64,000 nt of DNA from Heloderma charlesbogerti (GCA_026122225.1 JANEZZ010001374.1:1-64000), one strand, 5' to 3'. Positions 53,462 through 63,446 are shown, counted from the stretch's first letter. Made by a program: numbers and translations. The notes: a model not told the origin generated them from the sequence alone.

Positions 53462-55374
53462 TATGATAGTAGAATAGTAGGGTTGGAAGGGGCCTACAAG
53501 ACCATTGAATCCAACCCCCTGCTCAGTGCAGGAATCCAAGTCAGAGCATCCCTGACAGATGGCTGTCCAGCCTCACCTTGAATGCCTCCAGTGTGGGAGA
53601 GCCCACTACCTCTCCCGGCAACTGGTTCCATTGTCGTATTGCTCTAACAGTCAGGATGCTTTTCCTGATGTTCAGCCAGAATCTGGCTACCTGTAACTTG
53701 AGCCCATTATTCCGTGTCCTGTACTCCAGGATGATCAAGAAGAGATCCTGGCCTTCCTCTCTGGAACAACCTTTCAAGTACATGAAGAGCGCTATCATAT
53801 TTCCCCTCAGTCTTCTCTTCTCAAGGCTAAACATGCCCACTTCTTTCAGTCTCTCTTCATAGGGCTTTGTTTCCAGTCCCCTGATCATCTTTGTTGCCCT
53901 CCTCTAAACCCTCTCCAGTTTGTCTGCATCCTTCTTCAAGTGCGGTGCCCAGAATTGGACACAGTACTCCAGATGAGGCCTAACCAGTGCTGACTATAGG
54001 GGGAACTAGTACTTCATGGGATTTGGAAGCTATGCTTCTATCAACCCTGACTGCTCATTGGAAGGACAGATACTGAATCTGAAGCTGAAATATTTTGGCC
54101 ACCTAATGCGAAGAGAAAACTCCCTGGAAAAGACCCTGATGCTGGGAAAGATTGAAGGCAAAAGGAGAGGGGATGGCAGAGGATGAGATGGCTAGATAGC
54201 ATCACCGATGCAATGAATATGAACTTGAGCACACTCTGGGAGAGAGCGCAGGACAGGAAGGCCTGGCGTGCTATGGTCCATGAGGTCACGAAGAGTTGGA
54301 AACGACTTAACGACTGAACAACAACAAAATAGTATTTGCCTTTTTTGCAGCCACATCACACTGTTGCCTCATATTTAGGTTGTGATTGACAACAATGCCA
54401 AGATCCTTTTTGCTTGTAGTGATGTTGAGCCACGTATCCCCCACCTTGTAACTGTGCATTTGGTTTCTTTTTCCTAGGTGCAGAACTTGGCATTTATCCC
54501 CTTTCAATTTCATTCTGTTGTTTTCTGCCCAGTGCTCCAGTCTATCAAGATCACTTCGAATTTTGTTTCTGTCTTCCAAAGTATTAGCTATCCCGCCCAA
54601 TTTTGTGTCATCTGCAAATATGATCAACATTCCCTGCACTTCCTCCTCCAAGTCATTAATAAAAATATTGAAGAGCACTGGGCCAGGACTGAGCCCTGCG
54701 GTATCCCGCTCGTTACCTTTCGCCAGTTTGAGAAGATCCCATTGATAAGCAGTCTTTGAGTCCGATTCTGTAGCCAACTGTGGATCCACCTGATCATTGT
54801 TTCATCTAGCCCACTTTGAACTAGTTTGCTCATCAGGATATCATGGGGTACTTTGTCAAAAGCTTTGCTGAAATCGAGGTATATGATGTCCAGTCCACAA
54901 GGGAGGTTACTTGATCAAAAAATGAGTCTGGCAGGATTTGTTCTTGACAAATCCATGTTGGCTTCGAGTAATCACTGCATTGTTTTCAAGGTGCTACAGA
55001 TGGATTGCTCAGTCTCAGAGAAGACTGAGCCAAAGTAGGAATTGAGCACTTCTGCCTTTTCTTTGTAATCTGTTATCATTTTGCCATCCTTATTTAATAG
55101 CTGAACCACCATTTCTTTCCTCTGTCTTTTACTATGCATGTAGCTGAAGAAAGCTTTTTTGTTGCTTTTAGCATCCCTTGCTAACCTCAGCTCATTCTCA
55201 GCTTTAGCCTTCCTGACGCCATCCCTGCAATTCTGTGCTACCTGCCTGTACTCTTCCTTTGTTGCTTTCCTTCCACTTCCTATATGTTAGTTTTTTGTTT
55301 TCAGGTCATCTCTAAGCTTTTTGTGAAGCCACATTGGCTTCTTCTGTTGTCTTCCACTTTTTTTTTCTTGTTGT
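53462..55374 (-). pseudogene. CR1 LINE, 5'-truncated, with a nested BovB
   Basis: Minus-strand frames give the C-terminus [20 protein letters not shown] and RAIRQWNQLPGEVVGSPTLE (53888-53541). Next is the reverse transcriptase VLFNIFINDLEEEVQGMLII plus FADDTKLGG (54789-54307), then the fragment MSKLVQSGLDETMIRWIHSW. The 5' part (55374-55030) is degraded linker. A BovB fragment on the plus strand interrupts it at 54041-54329. The 3' terminal repeat lies at 53462-53475. Confidence 0.93.
54041..54329 (+). pseudogene. BovB/RTE LINE fragment nested in CR1
   Basis: Plus-strand BovB C-terminal end: starts ATCAACCCTGACTGCTCATT and ends with CGACTGAACAACAACAAAA. It covers only the last 290 bp of the element. 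It splits the CR1 ORF2, and about 15 bp of CR1 appear missing at the junction compared with 21150-21170. Confidence 0.92.
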
Positions 55375-55500
55375 CCAGATAAGGGCATAACTGGTATATC
55401 AGCCTAAGCTGATAAAAGGTGCTCCATGCCACTTAGTCCACCTGTGCCTCAAGTGACAGTTCTGGGTCCAAGAGCACCCCCCAAACTATGAGTAAGTTTT
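55375..55500 (-). repeat. L2-like LINE 3' fragment
   Basis: GCTGATAAAAGGTGCTCCAT, CTGTGCCTCAAGTGACAG and CACCCCCCAAACTATGAGTA match the familiar minus-strand L2-like 3' region of squamates. Confidence 0.6.
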
Positions 55501-55519
55501 TAACAGAAGGAGGTACTTT

Positions 55520-55838
55520 TTTTCACACAGTGCACAGTTAAATTATGGAATTCACTACCATAAGGCGTAGCGATGGCCACCAATTTGGACGGCTTTAAAA
55601 GGGGATTGGACAAATTCCTGGAGAAGGCTATAAATGGCTACTAGTCTTGATGGCTATATGCTACCTCCAGTATCAGCCTATGTACACCAGTTGCTGGGAA
55701 ACATGGGAGGGAGGGTGCTGTTGCACTTGTGTCCTGCTTGTGGGTTTCCCGTGGGCAGCTGGTTGGCCACTGTGTGAACAGAATGCTGGGCTAGATGGAC
55801 CCTAGATCTGATTCAGCACAGCTCTTCGTTTGTTCTTA
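55520..55838 (+). repeat. L2/CR1-superfamily LINE 3' end, complete tail
   Basis: Starts with TTTTTTTCACACAGTGCACA, includes ATGGCCACCAATTTGGACGG and CAGCTGGTTGGCCACTGTGT, and ends AGCTCTTCGTTTGTTCTTA. It is the most complete copy of this 3' end in the window. Confidence 0.85.
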
Positions 55839-56142
55839 ATAATAGTTGGAAGTACATGATCGTCAGTGCCTGACATATCACAGATGGGAGGTCATTCCAG
55901 GGGGAGGGTGCCACTGAGAAATCCCAGGTAAGTGGGTATAGGATTGAGGCCTTATTGTAAAAAGTAAGGACTAGGAGATTGTGCTTGGGTGCCAAAGAGA
56001 CATTTGAAGTAGCATACCGCATCTTGTAAATGATAAGAAGTATTTTAGCAATGAAGTCTTATAGAAAGGAGGAGGACTTGACTAAGCTGTGGCAACAGAA
56101 GGCCAGAAAGGTGGGTAGCAGTCAAGGAGGGAGATGCTATAT
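55839..56142. other. No recognisable feature
   Basis: About 300 bp with no assignable repeat; GTAAGTGGGTATAGGATTGA near 55928 hints at a half AGTAAG-family repeat. Confidence 0.4.
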
Positions 56143-56282
56143 CAGCCTTCCCCAACCTAATGCTATCCAGGTGCTTTGGACTACAACTACCAGAATTCCT
56201 GATCATTGGCCATTGTGGATGGAACTGATGAGGGCTGAAATCCAAAACATCTGAAGGGCACCCACTTGGGGAACATGATACT
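56143..56282. mobile_element. hAT MITE (CAACTCCCAT type)
   Basis: The left end is CAGCCTTCCCCAACCTAATG, the centre ATTCCTGATCATTGGCCATT, and the right part CATCTGAAGGGCACCCACTT plus GGGGAACATG. It is an imperfect palindrome of about 140 bp. Confidence 0.75.
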
Positions 56283-56474
56283 GGGGCCAATTATGGAACT
56301 GTCACCAAAATCTGAGAGTGAAGAGAAACCTCTTTTGTGTGACTGACTTCCTACAATGTGAACTGTGCACACAGTGGGGGAAAAATGGATGTGTGAGGTT
56401 TTTTGAAACATGTTTTTATTGCATGTTATATGCCACTTGGCTGAGAGGAAAGCTGTAGGTTTGAGAAATAAGTA
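56283..56474. other. No recognisable feature
   Basis: Short unassigned stretch before the palindromic element. Confidence 0.4.
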
Positions 56475-56756
56475 AATAAAATTAGGGATGTACGAAAGTC
56501 ACTTACCTTTCGCGGATTATGTTGATGGTGGGGGGGGAGGCATTCCGACCCTCCCCCCGGAATCCTGGCCGGGGGGGAGGCGCTCCGTTCCTCCCCCCGG
56601 AATCTTCAAACGGCCGGCTGTACTCTGCGGCAGCTCTGCGGAGCAGCCGGCCAGGCCCGGCCCGGCCAGGCCAGAGCCATCCGCAGCCGGATTTCCGGCC
56701 GCAGAGAGCTCTGGGTAAAAAAAAATACAAAAAAACACCCACATACGCAAATGGCA

Positions 56757-57060
56757 GTGGCTACAGCCGCCGCCATTTGCATTCCTTCTTTTTGGCCGTC
56801 TTAATCTACGTAAATATTTACGTAGACTATGATGGTGAAAATCAAGGGGAACGCAAATAGCATAGCGGGCGCTATTTGCGTCCCTTTTTCATTCACCGTT
56901 TTAGCCTACGTAAATCTTTACATGGGCTAAAACAGCAAATCAAAAGGGGACGCAAATAGCGCCTGCTATGCTATTTGCGTTCCCCTTGATTTTTGCCGTC
57001 ATAGTCTACGTAAATATTTACGTAGATTAAGACGGCCAAAAAGAAGGAATGCAAATAGCA
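56757..57060. repeat. Giant nested palindrome of copy C
   Basis: The outer arms read GCATTCCTTCTTTTTGGCCG and CGGCCAAAAAGAAGGAATGC. Inside, each arm has a perfect palindrome TACGTAAATATTTACGTA (56811 and 57008 regions), then AAGGGGAACGCAAATAGCAT and its complement. In the middle, GCCTACGTAAATCTTTACAT forms a third palindrome. The centre lies near 56909. Confidence 0.92.
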
Positions 57061-57225
57061 CGCTTTTTTTTTTTTAAACCCACCCCCAACCATGATAGGC
57101 TACGTAAAGATATACGTAGCCTATCACGTCTTTTTTTTCTTTTTTTTAAAACCTAGCCATGATAGGCTATGTAAATCTTTACGTAGCCTATCACGTCTTT
57201 TTTTTTTCTTTTCACAAGCCTGGAA

Positions 57226-57287
57226 ATGGCGGTGCAGCAGCCGGTCGGAAGACCGGCCGCCGCCGCCGTCCAGAAGATCCGCCCCAG
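57226..57287 (+). other. Exon-like ATG frame ending at a splice donor (copy C)
   Basis: The frame MAVQQPVGRPAAAAVQKIRP stays open for 62 nt to CCCAG|GTAAGT at 57287/57288, in the same phase as copies A and B and exactly 45 nt (15 codons) shorter. As in those copies, several frames are open in this GC-rich stretch. Confidence 0.4.
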
Positions 57288-57494
57288 GTAAGTCTTGTCC
57301 TGGGGGGGATCCACGGGGGGCGGGGGGGCAGGCTGTTCCGCCACAGATTTCGGGCGGCCGAATGCACTGGCATTTGGCCTCACCGAGATCCGTGGCGGAA
57401 TTCTCTGACATCCCTAAATAAAATGTAGCCATTTCACATGTTATGGGGTATACAAAATTATGCATGGTGTGGAGGAAGTGGAGAGGGAGACTTT

Positions 57495-57512
57495 TCTCTC
57501 TCTCTCTCTCTC
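57495..57512. repeat. (TC)n microsatellite
   Basis: Nine TC units, 18 bp, just before an L2-like 3' end. Confidence 0.9.
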
Positions 57513-57574
57513 ATAATAGTAGAACCCTGGGGTCATCCCACAAAGCTGACTGGTGGGAGATTCAGGACAGATAA

Positions 57575-57890
57575 AAGGAAGGACTTCTTCACACAGCGCA
57601 TAGTTAAACTATGGAATTCGCTAACACAAGATGTAGTGATGGCCACCAATTTGGATGGCTTTAAAAGGGGATTGGCTATCAAAGGCTACTAGTCCTGATG
57701 ATATGCTACCTTCAGTGTCAGAGGCAGTATGCTTGTGTACCCCAGTTGTTAGGGTACACAACCTGGAGGGTGATACTGTATTCATGTCTTTCTTGTGGGT
57801 TTCCCACAGGTAGCCACTGTATGAACAGAATGCCGGATGAGATGGCCCCTGGGTGTGATCCTGCATGGCTCTTCTTACTTTCTTGTTTAA
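57575..57890 (+). repeat. L2/CR1-superfamily LINE 3' end
   Basis: Encodes RIVKLWNSLTQDVVMATNLD near the start and ends with ATGGCTCTTCTTACTTTCTT. It is the same repeat as 6376 and 55520. Confidence 0.82.
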
Positions 57891-58249
57891 TTTAATTTTA
57901 TTAATTTCTTATTTGATTGGGTAACTGGAGTTACAGCATCCCTAATGAGACGCGTTAGTCTGCTTCCCAGGCTAGCATACTCCCACCTCACCAAAGCACA
58001 GCACCGCTTGCCTCCCCTCGTATGAACGTCCGTTGCGTCGAAGGAATGACTCCCAGCCCGAGTTGGATGAGCCTTCAGACGAATCCGTGCTGCCCCGTGC
58101 CTCCCCGCGTCACGTGCCATTCGCCAGTGAAAGCGACCTAATTCGGGCAAAAACTACACCAGACGCTGAAGACGCCTGACTGGATCTCTTATGTCTTGTT
58201 TGTGTATTTTGTTTCCAGCGGACGCTGGAGGGGTGAAGAGGGAGGCTGG

Positions 58250-58953
58250 GATCAGAACCGTTGGCGCTGGGGGGAGAGAAAGCGTTTAACCCTTCCGCAC
58301 ACCCGCCCGCCCCGCTAGGGAACTCCGGCGGCTTTACGGTGCAAAGACACGCGGTGTTTTGTCTGGAGAGAGGGCTGGAATTAGCAGGTGGCCTGGATAC
58401 ACAAGCTGGGAAGAGGGCGAGGGACGCTGAATGCGGAGGGGAAAGGGCGCCAAACGCGGCGACGTGTTAGAGAGCGCCCAGTTGCGCCCATCGGTAGACA
58501 ATCCTCCGCTCCCGCTTCCCCCTCCCCCCGCTGATTGGAGGAGGGGGAGGAGGAAAACGTGGAGCCTCCTCGGCAGCCCCCGAGCAAAGGAGGCGCTTCG
58601 CAACAGATGGTTCGAGGCATTCCCCTCGGCGCGTCCCGCGCTCGCTGGCTGGCTGGCCGGTCGGTCGGGAGCCCTCGCGCTGCGAGGAGAGGGCGGGACC
58701 GAGGCCAAGCGGCCGTGTGGCCCTCCCGCAGGGCGCGCCAGCCTTGCTTTCGCGTTTCCTTGCGTTGCGTGCGGCTCGCCCGCCACCCCGTCCGGTGAAG
58801 GACGCCCGGCGCGCTCCCTTGCTGCCGCGGCAAGCTCCGCCAGCCCCGCCTCCGCCCGGCTCCACTTCAGTCGGCAAGCGAAAGAAGCGCCGCCTTGGCC
58901 CTGCGTGCGCGAGGAACGCGCCTCCTGACGCAGGGAAAGGGCAGCCTCCTGAG
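58250..58953 (+). other. Candidate first exon ending at a GTAAGT donor
   Basis: CTCCTGAG|GTAAGTCC at 58953/58954 is a strong consensus 5' splice site within a CpG island. The start is unknown; the left limit given is only where CpG density rises. Open frames in this stretch overlap on both strands and carry no recognisable protein, so the exon is probably untranslated or has only a short coding end. RNA evidence would be needed to name the gene. Confidence 0.45.
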
Positions 58954-58969
58954 GTAAGTCCCTTGGCTG

Positions 58970-58996
58970 GGCTGGGCTGGGCTGGGCTGGGCTGGG
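58970..58996 (+). repeat. (GGGCT)n tract just inside the putative intron
   Basis: About five GGGCT units follow the donor at once. G-triplet repeats next to 5' splice sites can act as intronic splicing enhancers, but this is inferred. Confidence 0.8.
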
Positions 58997-59222
58997 GTGG
59001 AAAGGAACAAAACGGCTCCCTCCCCCAATCCCTTTCTGCCTGCTGCTTTCGAAATTTGACCTTGTTTCTGCGCTTGAGGCACCGGTGCCTGGACAGGCTA
59101 CTTTCGCTGCTGCTGCTGCTGTTCTTCCAAAAGTCGGGCTGAGAGAAGCCTCTGCTCTTGGATTCCACCCGCCTGCCCTGACACCCTGGGCTTCCTTTTA
59201 GGCGAGGGCGAGTTCAAGACAA

Positions 59223-59358
59223 GGGGCCGAATCCAACGTAAGCCCTACTTAGAGTAGACCCATTGGAATGAATGGGGCTGAAGCTAGTCATCATGACTAA
59301 CGTAAGTTCCACTCCTTTCAGTGGATCTACTCTAAGCAGGACTTAAGTTGGATTCTAC
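59223..59358. mobile_element. Palindromic MITE (CCGAATCCAACGTAAG ends)
   Basis: The left arm GGCCGAATCCAACGTAAGCC plus ACTTAGAGTAGACCC pairs with the right arm GGATCTACTCTAAGCAGG plus ACTTAAGTTGGATTC. The centre is TAGTCATCATGACTA. It is a near-perfect inverted repeat of about 136 bp. Confidence 0.82.
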
Positions 59359-59374
59359 ACAAGGACTTTAACAG

Positions 59375-59462
59375 CACAGTCTTATATCTGTCTACTCAGA
59401 AGCAAGCCCCATTGAATTCAATGATGCATACTCCCAGGTAAATGGGTATAGGGCTGCAGCCT
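59375..59462. repeat. AGTAAG-family palindromic repeat
   Basis: CACAGTCTTATATCTGTCTA, AAGCAAGCCCCATTGAATTC and GGTAAATGGGTATAGGGCTG match the family. Confidence 0.75.
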
Positions 59463-59524
59463 AAAGAGACCTGCATTTTTCTGACCAAGTGCCCAGAGGC
59501 TGGTTCCTCTACTCTCTCAAAGCA

Positions 59525-59700
59525 CCATCTTAGGTGTGCCTGCTCAGAAGGAAGTCCCCTTGATTCCAGTGGGGTTTACTTCTAGGTAAGTACTGCATAG
59601 GATGGAAGGCCTGGCGTGCTATGGTCCATGGGGTCACGAAGAGTCAGACATGACTGAACAACAACAACAACAACAACAACTGCATAGGATTGCAGCAGTA
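59525..59700. repeat. AGTAAG-family repeat split by a BovB tail
   Basis: The left part (59525-59603) ends TACTGCATAGGAT. The repeat resumes at 59691 (TGCAGCAGTA) after a BovB tail and its 12-bp duplication. Confidence 0.75.
59604..59678 (+). mobile_element. BovB/RTE tail, extreme 5' truncation with target duplication
   Basis: The 75-bp insert (GGAAGGCCTGGCGTGCTATG ... GACTGAACAACAACAAC) is the end of the first BovB subfamily. ACTGCATAGGAT flanks it at 59592-59603 and 59679-59690, a perfect 12-bp duplication. It is the best-defined retrotransposition event in this window. Confidence 0.93.
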
Positions 59701-59889
59701 AAAACAACAAAGCATCTTGTGGTACCTTAAAGGCTAACAAATTTATTCTGACATAAGCTTTTGTGGACTCTACCTGATAAGGTAGACTAAAACCCACAAA
59801 AGTTTGTGCCAGAATGAAGTAGTGAGTCTTTAAGGTGCCACAAGATGCTTTGTTGTTTTTCTAGCATAGACTAACATGGCTACCCTCTC
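59699..59889. mobile_element. MITE-like inverted repeat (AACAACAAAG family)
   Basis: The left arm AACAACAAAGCATCTTGTGG pairs with the right arm CCACAAGATGCTTTGTTGTT. Inner ACATAAGCTTTTGTGG also pairs with CCACAAAAGTTTGTG. It ends CTAACATGGCTACCC. A shorter copy lies at 41286. Confidence 0.82.
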
Positions 59890-60322
59890 AAATTAGTTTA
59901 TCAGGTAACCCCCAACTATTCTTTCAGAACAACATAGACACAGCAGGCCTCAGCCCCCTCAATAAATGTCGAATGTTGGGGACATTTGAAGTAATTTTTA
60001 GGAAGAAAGAAGTTTTGAGCACAAGCAGAATGGCTTTTGCCTCACTGCAGTTGAGTCATCACAGCCATGCACCCATGTAGGCAGGCTTGAACCCTGGCAC
60101 TGCCCATTTTAGAAATGAATTGCAAACTATAGCTCTGTGCAACATACACCAGGATCATTTACTTTTGAAATATTGATCTGCTGTTATCTGCTTAGGGAGA
60201 GCTTGCAGGTGTTCTACGTGCTTGTGTGTGCCAACAGGCACAGGCAATCCATTGAATCCCATCTGAGGATGCAGTTACTACTTCTGAGAAGTCACTGAGT
60301 GTTTGGTGGGGAGGATCCTGCT

Positions 60323-60358
<36 letters not shown>

Positions 60359-60542
60359 GGCTTTCAGCCAGAAGAGACTGAGCAATTCTGACCTGGTGGG
60401 CTAATTTCATACCTGCAAAGGTTCTTGAATGGATCTGCCCTTATGACAAGGTCATTTCAGTCTGTGATGATTAAGGGTTCTTTCATGCCTCTGCTTTGAA
60501 GCATCTGTTGCATCCAGCTAACCTGAGTTGCAACCTAGTGCA
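59890..60542. other. Unassigned, with a (GA)n tract
   Basis: The (GA)n tract lies at 60326-60354. Nothing else is assignable. Confidence 0.45.
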
Positions 60543-60550
60543 ATTGTATA

Positions 60551-61515
60551 TAGGGATGTAAGAGGAATCCACTGCATCCAGTTTTTTTCCAACAGAATTC
60601 CACAATTTGCACCACCTGGAAATGGCTGCAGATCCAGACACATTTTACATTCCGAAACCCATACATTTCTAGACTGTGATGTGTCCCTCGAACAAAAGCA
60701 ATGTGTCTGATCAAATGCACACATTTGAAAAGTGCACAAAGGAAAATATGTACATTTCAAAAATGTGTACAAACAGGGGTGGTGCTCCCATGAGGCAGAG
60801 TAAAGCTCCTGCCTTGAGTGGTGGAGCCGGAAGAGTGGCAGGTTGCCCCACTCCCCACCCCCGCCGCCTCTGGTGGGACTCTCTGGATCAGCCACTCACC
60901 CTCTGTTTCACTCCAAGGGAATGCTCAGAGTGAAGCAGAGCGTGGGTGGCTGCTCTCATCCACCTGCCCCCTGTCTTGCCCTGAGAATCCTCTCAGAGGG
61001 AGTCAGATGGCAGGCAGGGTGGGGTGTGTGGATGGTCTGTTGCAAGAGTTGTGCTCGCCGCTTCTTCTAGTGGTGGTAAAGATAAGGGGATGCAGTGGGG
61101 TGTGATGAACTAAGGGAAAGGAGTGGGGTGGGGATGCGCACGATGCGGGGAAGGGGTGGGGTGCAATGCAGTAAAGGATAGGGGTTGATGCAGGAATGGA
61201 CTGGGGGGCATGATGCAGTAAGGAGAAGAGGGTGAGGGAGTAATGTGGCCGTGGCAGCAGCACATATGTTCTTGCACCTCAGATGTCAGGAGAACTTGTG
61301 CTGGACCTACATACAAATATGCTTTAGTCAATGAGTGGATGTGTATAAAAATTCGTACTACTTGAAAAATGCATGGAAAAATGCACACATTTTTAAAAAT
61401 AGGCAAAAAAAAATCAGTATGAAAAAAATCCACCTGGAACCAGCATGGAGTGGACTGGAAGTGGGGAAAAAGAAGAACTCTGCAGAACTGGATTTATCTG
61501 GTCTGCCCATCCCTA
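60551..61515. mobile_element. hAT-type element with Ac-like termini, holding a nested hAT element
   Basis: TAGGGATGTAAGAGGAATCC starts it and TCTGCCCATCCCTA ends it. The flanks ATTGTATA (60543-60550) and ATCGTATG (61516-61523) match at 6/8. The outer parts are rich in ATGCACACATTT, TGAAAA and GTACATTTC words, as in the element at 7744. The middle 536 bp is a second element. Confidence 0.75.
60774..61309. mobile_element. Nested hAT-type element (CAGGGGTGGTGC...)
   Basis: The start CAGGGGTGGTGCTCCCATGA and the end CACCTCAGATGTCAGGAG plus GTGCTGGACCTA resemble the termini of the family at 2918. The flanks TGTACAAA and CATACAAA match at 6/8. The interior is GC-rich and G-rich on the plus strand. 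The right boundary is less certain than the left. Confidence 0.6.
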
Positions 61516-61523
61516 ATCGTATG

Positions 61524-63006
61524 GGGAGAGGAGGTGTTTAGCATGTCAACACAGTCATGTCACGTATTCCGTCATGTCATGTACTTGAGCTAAAGGGTTC
61601 CTGTAGCCCCGGTTTATCATACTACCTCTAGAAGATTAAGGATCACACATGTATTTTCATCACCTGATGAATACAGCATCAAGAGTAGATGAAACTGGGA
61701 AAGAGCCATCACAAATCACATGCCAAAGACTGAACTTTCATATTGCCACTTATACACTCTATAGAGTTGTTCATGCATGTTATCGAAGAATGATTGACTA
61801 TGTAGTAAACAAGTGGAACAGATGCATGTGTAACACATCCAAATGTTTCTTTGTTTCTGTTTATTTTTTTTAATTCTGTATACTAGTTTTCCACTCAAGG
61901 TGCACAAAGCAGAGTACAGTAATAACAATACAATTGCATATAAAAACAGGCTGAAAAAAATATGAAAGAAAACCAAAAGAGTTGATGGCTAGCTACCATC
62001 CTTTACAGCCCAACAATGCTGTCAAATGCATGTCAAATCAGGAGTAAGTCCCATTGAGTCCAATGGGGCTTACTCCCAGGTAAGTGGATATAGAGTCGCA
62101 GCTTGAATCTCCTGGAGACCATGTTAGTGTACCAGCATTGACATTCTGGTACCCTCTGATGGTTCTGTGCAGTGCAAGCAATGAGAGAAAATAATTAAAG
62201 CACACTTTACAATAGATGTTTGTGGTATACAGTTTGTAGGGTTTAAAAAAATGGCAATTCTGTTAGTGGCATTGTTGTATATTAAATATATAAATAATAT
62301 ACAATTCAGTTATTATAGTATAACTGAACTATGTCGTATACTGACTGGAGTTATCCCATTGCATCCAGAATGGCAGAACTTCCATATATTTCCCAATGTA
62401 CACTCTGCCTCTCTCTAAATGCAGCACTCCTTTATGCTCCAGAGGAAACTGGAGGGTAGGGAACTTACACAGAGATTGTGTTGCTTATAGAAATAATCTG
62501 AAGACATTTTTTGCATGCTTTGTTTGGTGTGAAGCCCTGACTAGATAACTGTGAATTACAGTTCTGTTTAGAATTCTGTTTACAGTTTACAGTTCTGTTT
62601 AGAGTTCTGTTTACAGTTTACAGTTCTGTTTACAGTTCTGTTTAGTCACCCCTCTAACATCTTGCTTTTTCCACCTGTTCCAAAGAATTAGCTACCATAT
62701 AATGGAGTTGTGCAGATTCCATGTGCTTGCATAAGAATAAGTGCATTTTTTTAAAGGTGTTTAAAAAAAGGTAGTGTTTATCCTTGCTACGTGTACTATT
62801 TCCCTGGCATACCTAAAAAGAAGGCAAACCACTTAACCTCAGAATTTATGTTTAAAATTATGATAGATTATCCCGTACTCATTCCTGGGCCAGGGCATTA
62901 CATTTCAAAACAACCCAGTTTAAGGTAACAAATGTTCTGGGAATGACCTAAAATAGTGAGCAAGAGGTTTTGGCTGAGTCAGCCCAGAATTCCCTGTAAA
63001 TATACA
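61524..63006. other. Mostly unassigned, with one palindromic repeat and one minisatellite
   Basis: An AGTAAG-family copy lies at about 62035-62105 (GGAGTAAGTCCCATTGAGTC, GGGGCTTACTCCCAGGTAAG). A minisatellite lies at 62558-62645. No gene seen. Confidence 0.5.
62558..62645 (+). repeat. Minisatellite with 31-bp period
   Basis: About 2.8 units of a 31-bp repeat (ACAGTTCTGTTTAGAATTCT and so on), which is itself built from the shorter word AGTTCTGTTTA. Differences between the units are few, suggesting recent expansion or replication slippage. Confidence 0.85.
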
Positions 63007-63125
63007 TCAGCCTTCCCCAATGTGGAGCCCTCTAGATGTTTTGGACTTCAGTTCCCATCACCCCAGATAATTGGCAATGCTGGCTGTTGCTGATGAGAGC
63101 TGTACTCCAAAACATCTAGAGGTAA
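63007..63125. mobile_element. hAT MITE (CAACTCCCAT type)
   Basis: CAGCCTTCCCCAATGTGGAG, GGACTTCAGTTCCCATCACC and GCTGTACTCCAAAACATC form the arms and centre of the common MITE. Confidence 0.72.
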
Positions 63126-63446
63126 CCATGGTATACATAGATGTTGATGGTTTCAGGACAACAAGTTCAGATATCTCATTGTGTAACCAGGAATGGTACT
63201 ACTGATGGTGTAACTTTTCCATGCAGTGTGTAATCAGACCTATGAATTACATCAGGCCAGCATACATTTCAGCTTTTGAAATACTGTATTATTTATTTTA
63301 CTTTGATTTAAAACATTTCTGTCAAAGAAAAATAAATAATACAGTAGTTCATAGTTTCCAGGGTGGTGTACAATAAAAATAACTAAAAAACACAGTAGAA
63401 AGAGCTCCTTGCAATCCCTTTTTGTTTTAACCACCCTAAATTATTT
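63126..63446. other. No recognisable feature
   Basis: AT-rich sequence without assignable features. Confidence 0.4.

Larger units (their letters stand above)
56483..57416 (+). mobile_element. Palindromic hAT-like element, copy C (complete)
   Basis: The 934-bp element starts TAGGGATGTACGAAAGTC and ends GGAATTCTCTGACATCCCTA. Perfect 8-bp duplications AATAAAAT lie at 56475-56482 and 57417-57424. The interior is a GC-rich left arm, a roughly 300-bp palindrome at about 56757-57060 carrying four TACGTAAA/TTTACGTA hairpins, two GATAGGCTACGT hairpins at 57098-57198, and a GC-rich right arm with ATG at 57226 and a GTAAGT donor at 57288. No transposase is encoded. Confidence 0.95.
58010..59110 (+). 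promoter_or_regulatory. CpG island, candidate promoter
   Basis: The only CpG-dense block in the window that does not belong to a mobile element. It contains an E-box CACGTG at 58111-58116, GGGCGGGAC near 58692, CCCGCCTCC near 58848 and many CG dinucleotides in a roughly 1-kb span. I see no TATA box. In vertebrates such islands usually mark promoters. Direction is inferred from the splice donor at 58953/58954 on the plus strand. It could also be bidirectional. Confidence 0.75.

Noticed and set aside
58431..59168. Long overlapping frames on both strands (165 and 233 codons)
   Set aside because: They lie in the CpG island where stop codons are rare; frames are open on both strands and show only arginine, proline, alanine and serine bias.
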